Assembly (NCBI GenBank): GCA_035546335.1
Contig: DATKDP010000091.1
Span: 1 to 33,940, forward strand
From: DATKDP01 sp035546335
Lineage (GTDB): Bacteria > Acidobacteriota > Thermoanaerobaculia > Gp7-AA8
Length of the DNA: 33,940 nt
Reading direction: 5' to 3'
In this document: one piece after another, positions 1 through 7,130 of the stretch
Position numbering within the stretch: the first letter of the stretch is position 1
Layout of the letters: each line of letters opens with the position of its first letter
The notes under the pieces: generated by a model
Database searches by the model: none
What the model was told of the DNA's origin: nothing
The model's input: only the letters and a program-made list of their open reading frames with translations
Program-made: the position numbers and the translations under genes

Positions 1-64
1 CTGTCTAAGAACGCAGATCCTTCACTCACGCCCGCACGCCGCCCTCGTTCAGGATGACGGCACG
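1..64. repeat. Right half of dispersed palindromic repeat (family 2)
   Basis: The window opens inside a copy of an intergenic repeat. It matches positions 31410-31475 almost base for base, including the run from CTGTC through AACGCAG and CCTTCACTCAC to the end CAGGATGACGGCAC. Complete copies lie at 16917-17032 and 31358-31472, where matching arms face each other. The copy sits just past the stop of the MeaB gene. Confidence 0.8.
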
Positions 65-83
65 GCCAGCGTCAGCAGACACC

Positions 84-1034
84 TCAAAACTTCACGCGTC
101 CCAACACCGACTCGGCCGCATCGTGCGGATTCTCGCGCTTCCGCAGAACGTCCTCGAGCAACCGCTCGTAGTCGTCACGCGAGATCGATCTTCGCAGGAC
201 ACGGTCGAGAAACTTCTCCTTGAGCTGCGTCTCGATCCTGATGCGCACCCGCTCCCGGTTCCGGCGATCGAGCTCGCCCGAGGCGACCAGATACTCATGA
301 TGCGCTCCGATTGCCCTCGCCAGATCCTCGATCCCCTCGGAGGTCGTTGCCACGGTCTTGACGATCGGAGCGACCCACTCACCATGCTGCTCCACCAGAG
401 ACATCATCATGGTGACCTCGGTGACTGTGCGGTCGGCTCCCGGACGATCGGCCTTGTTCACCACGAAGACGTCGCCGATCTCCATGATCCCCGCCTTGAT
501 CGCCTGAATGTCATCCCCCATTCCGGGAACGAGCACCACGACGTTCGTCTGTACCGTCCGAACGACATCGACCTCATCCTGCCCGACCCCTACCGTCTCG
601 ACCAGAATCACCTCGAAGCCGGCGGCATCGAGAACATCGACGAGGTCATTGGTCGCTTTCGCCAGCCCGCCGAGGAATCCACGTGTCGCCATCGAACGGA
701 TGAAAACGCCCGGATCGGTGTAGAGATGCTGCATCCGGACGCGATCACCGAGAATCGCGCCGCCGGTGAAGGGAGAGGTGGGATCGACGCAGATGATGCC
801 AACGCGAAGATTCTCCCTCCGGTAGTGGCGGGCAAGCGCATCGACCAGGGTCGACTTGCCTGCGCCGGGCGAGCCGGTGATGCCGATGATCCGCGCCCGG
901 CCGGTGTGACGATAGAGCTCGGCCAGGAGCGCCGCTGCGCCTTCGTCTTCGCGCTCGACGAGCGAGAGAGCGCGTGCAAGGGCACGGTAGCGGCCGCTGC
1001 GGATCCCCTCGATGATTTCGGCGATCGAGCTCAT
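84..1034 (-). CDS. meaB: MeaB/ArgK-family GTPase (methylmalonyl-CoA mutase chaperone)
   Basis: P-loop GTPase of the G3E/MeaB family, 316 aa, close to the usual length. Family members load and protect adenosylcobalamin in methylmalonyl-CoA mutase. Visible motifs are Walker A GSPGAGKST (residues 54-62), DPTSP (84-88), ETVGVGQ (146-152) and the guanine-specificity NKAD (193-196), with the usual helical C-terminal dimerisation arm. The ATG at 1034 is preceded only by a weak GAGAG, and the gene starts 25 bp after the acyl-CoA dehydrogenase stop, so the two are probably co-transcribed. No mutase subunit is in the window. The pairing suggests propionate, odd-chain or branched-chain acyl-CoA breakdown through methylmalonyl-CoA, which is an inference from context. 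A role on another cobalamin mutase (isobutyryl- or ethylmalonyl-CoA type) cannot be excluded. Confidence 0.93.
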   Translation of the reverse strand: MSSIAEIIEGIRSGRYRALARALSLVEREDEGAAALLAELYRHTGRARIIGITGSPGAGKSTLVDALARHYRRENLRVGIICVDPTSPFTGGAILGDRVRMQHLYTDPGVFIRSMATRGFLGGLAKATNDLVDVLDAAGFEVILVETVGVGQDEVDVVRTVQTNVVVLVPGMGDDIQAIKAGIMEIGDVFVVNKADRPGADRTVTEVTMMMSLVEQHGEWVAPIVKTVATTSEGIEDLARAIGAHHEYLVASGELDRRNRERVRIRIETQLKEKFLDRVLRRSISRDDYERLLEDVLRKRENPHDAAESVLGRVKF

Positions 1035-1059
1035 GATGCTCTCGAGCGATCGAGGTGAA

Positions 1060-2208
1060 TCACAACTCGCCGGACAGAATGCCCCGGGCGATCACCATCC
1101 GCTGGATCTCGCTCGTCCCCTCGCCGATCGTACAGAGCTTCACATCGCGATAGTACTTCTCGGCAGGAAAGTCCTTGATGAAACCGTAACCGCCGAAGAT
1201 CTGGACGCCTTTTTCCGTTGCGCGCACGGCCACTTCCGACGCATACAGCTTCGCCATCGCGGAGAACTGGGTGACGCGCTCCCCTGCATCCTTCATCGCC
1301 GCAGCGCGCCAGGTCAGCAGGCGCGCCGCGTCGATCTCGGTTGCCATGTCGGCGAGCATGAACTGAATCGCCTGGAACTCCGAGATCGTCTTGCCGAAGG
1401 CAGTCCGCTGCTTCGAGTAGTCGCGCGCAGCTTCATAGGCGCCGCGTGCGATCCCCAGTGCGAGCGCGGCGATCGAGATCCGTCCCCCATCGAGCACCCG
1501 CATCGCGTCGATGAAGCCGTAACCGACTCTGCCGAGAACATTGGCATCGGGAACGCGGCAGTCTTCCATCACCAGCTCGGCCGTGTCCGAGGCGCGCATG
1601 CCGAGCTTGTTCTCCTTCTTTCCGGGACGAATGCCCTTGCGGTCCATCTCCACGACGAATGCCGTGATCCCATGCTTCCGGTCGTCGCGATCGGTGACCG
1701 CCAGCACGACGGAGACATCGGCATAGCTGGCATTCGTGATGAAGTTCTTGGTGCCGTTCAGAACCCACTCATCCCCATCCTTCACCGCAACCGTCCGCAT
1801 CCCCGATGCGTCGCTTCCCGATCCAGGCTCGGTCAGGCCCCACGCTGCGAGCCATTCCCCCGAGGTCAGCTTCGGCAGATATCGCTTCCGCTGCTCCTCG
1901 TCGCCGGCCAGATAGATGTGCCCCGTACCGAGGGAGTTGTGTGCGGCGACCCCGAGGGCGACCGAGCTGTCGACGACGGCGAGCTCCTCGATGATGTTGA
2001 CGTAGTCGATGTACGACAGCCCGGCGCCACCGTAGTCTTCCGGGAAAATCGCTCCCAGCATTCCCAGCTCGCCGAGCTTCTTCATCACTTCGTGCGGAAA
2101 CTGCTGTGCCTCGTCCCACTCCATCACGTGAGGCCGCATCTCCCTCTCGGCAAAATCGCGAACCATCTCCCTGATCTGGAGCTGCTCGTCGGTCAGACGA
2201 AATTCCAT
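1060..2208 (-). CDS. Acyl-CoA dehydrogenase
   Basis: FAD-dependent acyl-CoA dehydrogenase of 382 aa, which oxidises an acyl-CoA to the trans-2-enoyl-CoA and passes electrons to ETF. The N-terminal helical domain begins LTDEQLQIREMVRDFA. The FAD/substrate signature GLTEPGSGSD lies near residue 125. The C-terminal domain carries QIFGGYGF and GEGTSEIQ, where Glu363 is at the position of the catalytic base of the short/medium-chain group. GAGGAG lies 8 nt before the ATG, supporting this start. It is first in a two-gene unit with MeaB, driven by a promoter-like TTGTAT/TAGAAT pair about 95-125 bp upstream. The MeaB neighbour suggests a short or branched acyl substrate (isobutyryl, 2-methylbutyryl or isovaleryl), but specificity cannot be read from sequence alone. 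Confidence 0.95.
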   Translation of the reverse strand: MEFRLTDEQLQIREMVRDFAEREMRPHVMEWDEAQQFPHEVMKKLGELGMLGAIFPEDYGGAGLSYIDYVNIIEELAVVDSSVALGVAAHNSLGTGHIYLAGDEEQRKRYLPKLTSGEWLAAWGLTEPGSGSDASGMRTVAVKDGDEWVLNGTKNFITNASYADVSVVLAVTDRDDRKHGITAFVVEMDRKGIRPGKKENKLGMRASDTAELVMEDCRVPDANVLGRVGYGFIDAMRVLDGGRISIAALALGIARGAYEAARDYSKQRTAFGKTISEFQAIQFMLADMATEIDAARLLTWRAAAMKDAGERVTQFSAMAKLYASEVAVRATEKGVQIFGGYGFIKDFPAEKYYRDVKLCTIGEGTSEIQRMVIARGILSGEL

Positions 2209-2301
2209 GTCGTTTGCTCCTCGGATTTTTTTTATCGACGGTCGGCGCCGTGAAGATGAGCCCGGATGCGGTTTGTCGCCGGACTACGGCCGGAAGTCGG
2301 C

Positions 2302-2331
2302 ATTCTAGCGCGAGGTGAAAAACGAATACAA
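2302..2331 (-). promoter_or_regulatory. Candidate sigma-70 promoter for acyl-CoA dehydrogenase/MeaB
   Basis: On the minus strand TTGTAT (2331-2326) is followed after 18 bp by TAGAAT (2307-2302). The -10 matches consensus at 5 of 6 positions. The predicted start near 2295 gives a leader of about 85 nt ending in the GAGGAG site of the dehydrogenase. Confidence 0.5.
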
Positions 2332-2403
2332 ACAGCGCGGCCGATGCGGACTGACGGCCCTTCGCGCAGCCTCGATCGAGGGGGTCCCCGCCCGATCGTG
2401 GCG

Positions 2404-2468
2404 GCGTCCTCGCCGCCACAGGCAGGATCGGGAGATCTGACCATGCCCGCCAGGGAAGGCGAGGACGC
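2404..2468 (-). repeat. Dispersed palindromic repeat (family 1), copy A
   Basis: An element with inverted ends GCGTCCTCGCC (2404-2414) and GGCGAGGACGC (2458-2468). Read on the minus strand it continues as the family-1 core (CTGGCGGGC, then GTCAGATCT) also seen at 6942-7022, 13429-13510 and 28978-29095. It fills the middle of the 410-bp gap between divergent genes; apart from the promoters on either side I see nothing else in that gap. Confidence 0.7.
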
Positions 2469-2582
2469 ACGACCCCCAGCTACGCGCGTCGGGCAGATCT
2501 CGCAGCGCGAGCCGGCTGGCCCGGCAGCGCAACGGTTCGAGACTCCGCAACCCGCCAACTTCCGGCGATCACCACGAACCTG

Positions 2583-2588
2583 TAGAAT
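2583..2588 (+). promoter_or_regulatory. -10-like element before the exported-protein/metalloprotease pair
   Basis: TAGAAT lies 30 bp before the ATG at 2619 and is followed by a strong GGGAGGA ribosome site at 2603-2609. No good -35 is visible at 16-18 bp spacing. Confidence 0.35.
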
Positions 2589-2618
2589 CAGCTGAAATCC
2601 TCGGGAGGACCCAGACCC

Positions 2619-3020
2619 ATGATCCCCTTCGCCCCCTTCTCACTCGCTGCCTTGCTCACAATCTCACTCACTCCTTTCGTATTCGCGTCCGGCGACGCCA
2701 CTGCGTCGCAGGGGGCTGCTGCAGATGCAGGCAGCCAGGCGGCGGACTCCGAAGACGTCTCTCCGCACGCCGCGATCGACATTCGAACGGTCGCGACGCT
2801 CGAGAATCGCTCGGCCGATGGTCTGCAGGTCGTCGTCCACTCGAACGGAGCGCGGTCGCTCGATCTCGAAGAGCGATTCATGCAGATCGTCGTCGCTCGC
2901 CTCGACGAGCGAGGACACCTCGAAAATGCATGTCTCGACACGGTGGAAAGCATTCTCCTCTTCCTCGAGGGTCCGGCCGTGAGAGCCGTCCGTGAAGCGA
3001 CGACGGAGAGCGATCGATGA
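2619..3020 (+). CDS. Small exported protein coupled to metalloprotease
   Basis: Protein of 133 aa that I do not recognise. Residues 1-23 form a signal peptide (FSLAALLTISLTPFVFASG), followed by an Ala/Gln/Asp-rich linker and a compact C-terminal part containing VVVHSNGARSLDLEERFMQI and a single later cysteine. GGGAGGA lies 9 nt before the ATG. Its stop overlaps the start of the metalloprotease gene (ATGA at 3017-3020), so the two are translationally coupled. A small exported partner directly in front of a secreted protease could be a chaperone, inhibitor or propeptide-like factor, but nothing in the sequence shows which. The reading frame is supported by the signal peptide, ribosome site and overlap rather than by homology. 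Confidence 0.75.
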   Translation: MIPFAPFSLAALLTISLTPFVFASGDATASQGAAADAGSQAADSEDVSPHAAIDIRTVATLENRSADGLQVVVHSNGARSLDLEERFMQIVVARLDERGHLENACLDTVESILLFLEGPAVRAVREATTESDR

Positions 3021-5299
3021 AGCGCTCCATTGCGACACTGATCGGCCTGCTCGTCGCGAGTGGTCTCTTTTCACCCCTCCCGCTCGCCGCGGCAGCGCGG
3101 ATCACGATTCTCAACATCGACGGCCCGGACGAGGGATTCAACGATCCGGCGCCGGCCACGCCCATAGGGGGAAACCAGGGAACGACCATCGGCCAGCAGC
3201 GGCTGATCGCTTTCCAGCGCGCCGCCCACATCTGGGGCGAAATCCTCAACAGTCCGGTGGAGATCGTCATTCGAGCGAGCTTCGACCCGCTCACCTGCAG
3301 CGCAAGCTCCGCCGTGCTCGGATCCGCCGGAGCGACCCAGATCTTCTCCGATTTCGAGAACGCGCCGCGACCGGACACCTGGTATCCCGTCGCGCTGGCG
3401 AACAAGCTCGCCGGATTCGATCTGTCGCCGCCGAGCGGCACCTCCGACGGCGCCGACATCCGGGCGCGTTTCAACAGCACCATCGGGGATGTGAACTGTC
3501 TCGGCGGTCGCGGATGGTACTACGGGCTCGACAACAAGTCTCCCGGAGGAATCGACCTGATCGTCGTCCTCCTCCACGAGCTCGGTCACGGGCTCGGGTT
3601 CATCAATTTTGCAAACCGCGAGACGGGAGTGTACCCGCTCAACACTCCCGACATCGTCTCCCACTTCACTTTCGACAACACGGCGGGACTCTACTGGGTT
3701 CAGATGGACGACGCCCAGCGGATCAGCTCGAGCAAGAACACCGACAATCTCGTCTTCGACGGAGCGTCGTCGAGCTCCGGTGCCGGCGAGATCCTCGATG
3801 GCCCCCCCGCACTCACCATCAACTCCCCCCCGGCGATCGCGGGCACCTATCAGGCAGGCAGAGCGCTCTTCGGCCCGAAACTGACCGTGTCCGGCATCAC
3901 CGGGCCGGTCGTACAGGCGATCGATGCATCGAATGCGGAAGGACAGAGCACGACCGATGCCTGCAGCGCACTGACGAATGCGAGCGAGGTTGCCGGGAAG
4001 ATCGCGCTGGTCGATCGGAGCACGTGCGACTTCGGCGTCCAGGCAACGAACGTCCGCAACGCCGGAGGAATCGGCATGATCGTCGCCAGCAATCAGCCGG
4101 GACCGACGTTCGTGATGGGCCCCTTCGATCCCGCCTTCCCGATCACGGCGGTCAGCATCACCCAGGCCGACGGCAACACCATCAAGGCGGAGCTCCCCAA
4201 CGGCGTCAGCGCCACCCTTCGCGCGGATCCAACGCGCCTTTCGGGCACAGACAACCGCGGCCGGCTTCGCCTCTTCGCCCCCGATCCGATCCAGCCGGGC
4301 TCTTCGATCTCCCACTGGGACGTCTCTGCATTTCCGAACCTTCTGATGGAGCCATCGATCAACAGCGGTCTGACTCACGGGGTCGACTTGACGAGCAACT
4401 TCTTCGAAGACATCGGCTGGTTCGTTCCTCTTTCCATCTCCGCCACCAGCAGAGCGACTCTTCTGATCGACCGCGACGGTGACGGCCTCGTCGACCCTGG
4501 CGACACGGTTCGCTACGCGATCGAAATCCGCAAGGGAGGCGATTTCGATGCGAACGACGTTCGATTCGACACGACGATGGACGCCAACGTGTCGCTGACC
4601 GCGGCGTCGATCACGACGAGTCAGGGAAGCATCGACCCTCTCGACGGCGCCGTGTCGATCCACATCGGTACGCTGCGAAACGACGACCTCGTCGCGATCG
4701 AATTCGATGTCGAGGTCGCCCAACCGCTCTCGACCAGCATCGCCAGCATCAGCAATCGAGGCGCCGTTTCCGGCTCGAATTTCGCGACGGTCCAGACGGA
4801 AGGGCCCGCAGGCGGCGCCACGGTGACCGCAATCAGCCATACGCCGATTCGAGCGACCAAAGTCGGAGCGCTGGCCGGCGACACCGACGCGAGCGGCGGT
4901 CTCTCGCGAGGCGATGTCATCGAGTACACGGTCATCATTGCGAACTTCGGCGTCGCGCCGGCTTCCGACATCGTCTTCGACGACCTTCCGGACCCGAACA
5001 CGACACTCCAGACGGGATCGGTCACGAGCTCGCGAGGTACCGTCACGTCCGGCAATGCAGCGGGCGACCGTCGCGTCACTGCCACCATCGGAGTGATCGC
5101 TCCGGGAGAGTCGGCCACGATCCGATTCCGAGTCCGAATCGATGACGCTCCGGCGTCGGTTTCGGTGATCTCCAATCAGGGCACCGTCACCGGCTCGACG
5201 ATCGTACCGATTCTGACTGATGACCCGAGTTCGGGCGGAGCGACCGATCCGACGGTGATGCGCTTCCCGGGCGTGAGGCGCCGCGCGATCGGCAGGTGA
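3017..5299 (+). CDS. Secreted zinc metalloprotease with PA-domain insertion and DUF11 repeats
   Basis: Exported protein of 760 aa. Residues 1-26 are a signal peptide ending LPLAAAA. The zinc site HELGHGLGF (from His187) has the HExxHxxGF form of metzincin-like enzymes. A protease-associated (PA) domain follows at about 293-400 (GKIALVDRSTCDFGVQATN, GGIGMIVASN). The catalytic fold seems to resume after it with SHWDVS and NLLMEPSIN (about 432-449), where the Met is a candidate Met-turn, so the PA domain appears inserted inside the protease. The C-terminal third has an Asp-rich calcium-type loop (DRDGDGLVDPGD, 485-496) and two DUF11-type beta repeats (about 478-590 and 612-745). There is no sortase, PEP-CTERM or membrane tail. 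It probably digests extracellular protein; substrate is unknown. The gene overlaps the preceding ORF by 4 bp. Confidence 0.9.
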   Translation: MKRSIATLIGLLVASGLFSPLPLAAAARITILNIDGPDEGFNDPAPATPIGGNQGTTIGQQRLIAFQRAAHIWGEILNSPVEIVIRASFDPLTCSASSAVLGSAGATQIFSDFENAPRPDTWYPVALANKLAGFDLSPPSGTSDGADIRARFNSTIGDVNCLGGRGWYYGLDNKSPGGIDLIVVLLHELGHGLGFINFANRETGVYPLNTPDIVSHFTFDNTAGLYWVQMDDAQRISSSKNTDNLVFDGASSSSGAGEILDGPPALTINSPPAIAGTYQAGRALFGPKLTVSGITGPVVQAIDASNAEGQSTTDACSALTNASEVAGKIALVDRSTCDFGVQATNVRNAGGIGMIVASNQPGPTFVMGPFDPAFPITAVSITQADGNTIKAELPNGVSATLRADPTRLSGTDNRGRLRLFAPDPIQPGSSISHWDVSAFPNLLMEPSINSGLTHGVDLTSNFFEDIGWFVPLSISATSRATLLIDRDGDGLVDPGDTVRYAIEIRKGGDFDANDVRFDTTMDANVSLTAASITTSQGSIDPLDGAVSIHIGTLRNDDLVAIEFDVEVAQPLSTSIASISNRGAVSGSNFATVQTEGPAGGATVTAISHTPIRATKVGALAGDTDASGGLSRGDVIEYTVIIANFGVAPASDIVFDDLPDPNTTLQTGSVTSSRGTVTSGNAAGDRRVTATIGVIAPGESATIRFRVRIDDAPASVSVISNQGTVTGSTIVPILTDDPSSGGATDPTVMRFPGVRRRAIGR

Positions 5300-5302
5300 T
5301 TT

Positions 5303-5316
5303 CGCCGCGAACGGCG
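5303..5316. terminator. Short hairpin after metalloprotease gene
   Basis: CGCCG-CGAA-CGGCG, a 5-bp stem with a 4-nt loop, lies just after the metalloprotease stop and is followed by ATCAAAAACC. A second perfect palindrome, TCACCAC-G-GTGGTGA, is at 5373-5387 in the same convergent gap. Either could end transcription; neither has a T-run. Confidence 0.3.
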
Positions 5317-5427
5317 ATCAAAAACCACTTGTGTGCTGCTGAGTCCCTTCGATCAATGGCCTGATGGACGGCTCACCACGGTGGTGACGTCGTTCATTTG
5401 TAGGGCTCATAGCCTTCTTCCGAGTAT

Positions 5428-6882
5428 TCAGCGCGCCGGCCCCTGCGTTCGCACTGGCGGCGGTCCCGCTGGAATCAGGGGGCGGTACACCTCCCCTTTC
5501 GTCTGCCCTTCGAACTCGCCACGGATCGCCCTCCGCGCCGCCGGATCCTTGAACAGATCGACCATCGTCACCGCCAGGACCTTCGCCGCGTGAACCATTC
5601 CCTTGTGTCCGATCGACATTCCGGAACAGGCCACGACCGGCCAGGCATGCCACGGCGTGTTCGGTGGCGCAGTCGCGACCGACAGATGCAGCACCGGAGC
5701 CACCCAGCTCACGTCCGCCACGTCGGTCGATCCCCCCTCGGGATCTCCCGGGGACTCGGCGAGTGGCTCGATTCTCTCCACCAGCCCCTCGGCCGGCACT
5801 CCGGTCGCCGCCTGCAGCATTCTCGCGAACTCCTGCTCTTCACTCGTGAAAGGGACAGGGCCGAGCCATTCGAGATTCGCGTGCAGCAACCTCGCACCGC
5901 TCCTGTTGACGAGCATCTCCGAGTCGCCTCCCTGAACCGTGAGCTCGGCCGTCACGTCGGCGGCTAGTGCGGCACCTTCGGCGATCTTCCGGACCCTCGC
6001 AAGCAGCTCCTCGACTCCGGCGCGCTTCGTGTCGCGTACCCAGCACCACACCTTCGCATAGTCGGGAACGACGTTCGGTACCCGCCCCGCCTCGACGATC
6101 ACGTAATGCATTCGTACCGACGGCCTCACATGCTCGCGGAAGAGATTGAGAGCGTGAGCGAAAATCTCCGCGCCGTCGGAAGCGCTTCGCGCGTTCCACG
6201 GGTCGAACGCCGCGTGCGCCGCCCGCCCGCGGAACTCGACCACCAGATCGATCAGCGCCTGCGTGCTCTTCGTGTCGGCTCGCGTGCGCCCGTCCGGATG
6301 CCAGGCAAGCACGACGTCGACGTCATCGAACAGCCCGTCGCGGACCATGTACAGTTTCCCTCCGACAGCCTCCTCGGCGGGTGTTCCATACAGACGAATC
6401 GTGCCGCGAAGTCTTCCCTGCTCGATCAGGTTCTTGACCGCGATCGCCGCTCCGAGGCTCCCGGCCCCGAAGAGATTGTGACCGCAACCGTGACCCGCCG
6501 CCCCTTCGAGCAGCGGTTCCTTCGCAGCCAGCGCCTTCTGCGAGATGCCCGGCAGGGCGTCGTACTCCGCGAGGATGGCGATGATCGGTGAGCCCGAGCC
6601 GTACTCCGCGAGAAAGGCCGTAGGGAGTCCGGCAATGCCGCGGGTCACTCGGAACCCCGCTGCCTCGGCGCGATCGGCCAGCAGCTTCGACGACTTCGAC
6701 TCTTCGAGCGCCGTCTCCGCATAGGACCAGATGGAGTCGCTGAGGCCGATCAGCTCGGGCGCCAGCCCTTCCACGGTGGCGATCGCCGCCCTCTTCTCCC
6801 TCTGATGCGGAACTCTCGCCGCATCCACGACGGAGACGCACAGAAGGATCAGACATGCGAACGCGACACCCCTCGAGATCAT
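5428..6882 (-). CDS. Exported M20-family amidohydrolase (AbgB-like)
   Basis: Metal-dependent M20/M28-clan amidohydrolase of 484 aa, resembling the p-aminobenzoyl-glutamate hydrolase subunit AbgB and related dipeptidase/aminoacylase-like enzymes. The metal site is visible as AEYDALPG, GHGCGHN, GTPAEEAVGGK and AWHPD, and the late GHKGMVHAAK is typical of the AbgB group. A dimerisation (lid) domain lies between about 195 and 310. The start is placed at 6882 because GGAGG lies 7 nt upstream and the frame then begins with a signal peptide (MISRGVAFACLILLCVSVVDA); an in-frame ATG at 6894 is the alternative. Export to the periplasm is unusual for AbgB itself and suggests scavenging of amide-linked nutrients. 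It stands alone, convergent with the metalloprotease. Confidence 0.9.
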   Translation of the reverse strand: MISRGVAFACLILLCVSVVDAARVPHQREKRAAIATVEGLAPELIGLSDSIWSYAETALEESKSSKLLADRAEAAGFRVTRGIAGLPTAFLAEYGSGSPIIAILAEYDALPGISQKALAAKEPLLEGAAGHGCGHNLFGAGSLGAAIAVKNLIEQGRLRGTIRLYGTPAEEAVGGKLYMVRDGLFDDVDVVLAWHPDGRTRADTKSTQALIDLVVEFRGRAAHAAFDPWNARSASDGAEIFAHALNLFREHVRPSVRMHYVIVEAGRVPNVVPDYAKVWCWVRDTKRAGVEELLARVRKIAEGAALAADVTAELTVQGGDSEMLVNRSGARLLHANLEWLGPVPFTSEEQEFARMLQAATGVPAEGLVERIEPLAESPGDPEGGSTDVADVSWVAPVLHLSVATAPPNTPWHAWPVVACSGMSIGHKGMVHAAKVLAVTMVDLFKDPAARRAIRGEFEGQTKGEVYRPLIPAGPPPVRTQGPAR

Positions 6883-6941
6883 CGATTCCTCCATGGACCG
6901 GTCCGGAGCCCACGGAGAACCTACCACAAACTCCCGTCGGT

Positions 6942-7022
6942 GAGGGTCGGGCGTCCTCGCCAAATTGCGATGGCGTCCTCGCCATCGCTGGCGTGCTGCT
7001 CACATCTGCCCGACTCGCGAGC
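6942..7022 (+). repeat. Dispersed palindromic repeat (family 1), copy B
   Basis: GGGTCGGGCGTCCTCGCC followed by a second GGCGTCCTCGCC, then CATCGCTGGCG, ACATCTGCCCGACTCGCG. It occupies most of the gap between the M20 gene and the aconitase-family gene. The core CGCCA-TCGC-TGGCG can fold into a tetraloop hairpin. Confidence 0.75.
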
Positions 7023-7130
7023 GGGGCGGGTTGGAAACCCTTCAGCAGGCGGCGGGGTTTCAACGCGCGTTCGAAGTCGTTGGCCCCTGAAACGACCATC
7101 GGACTCACGCTCTGCGCGCCGACATCTCGC

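Noticed and set aside
2992..4482. 496-codon plus frame overlapping the metalloprotease
   Set aside because: Arg/His/Pro-rich shadow in a different frame from the clear HExxH protease.
5318..5653. 111-codon minus frame at the 3' side of the M20 gene
   Set aside because: Overlaps the well-supported M20 gene in another frame; Gly/Arg-rich shadow.
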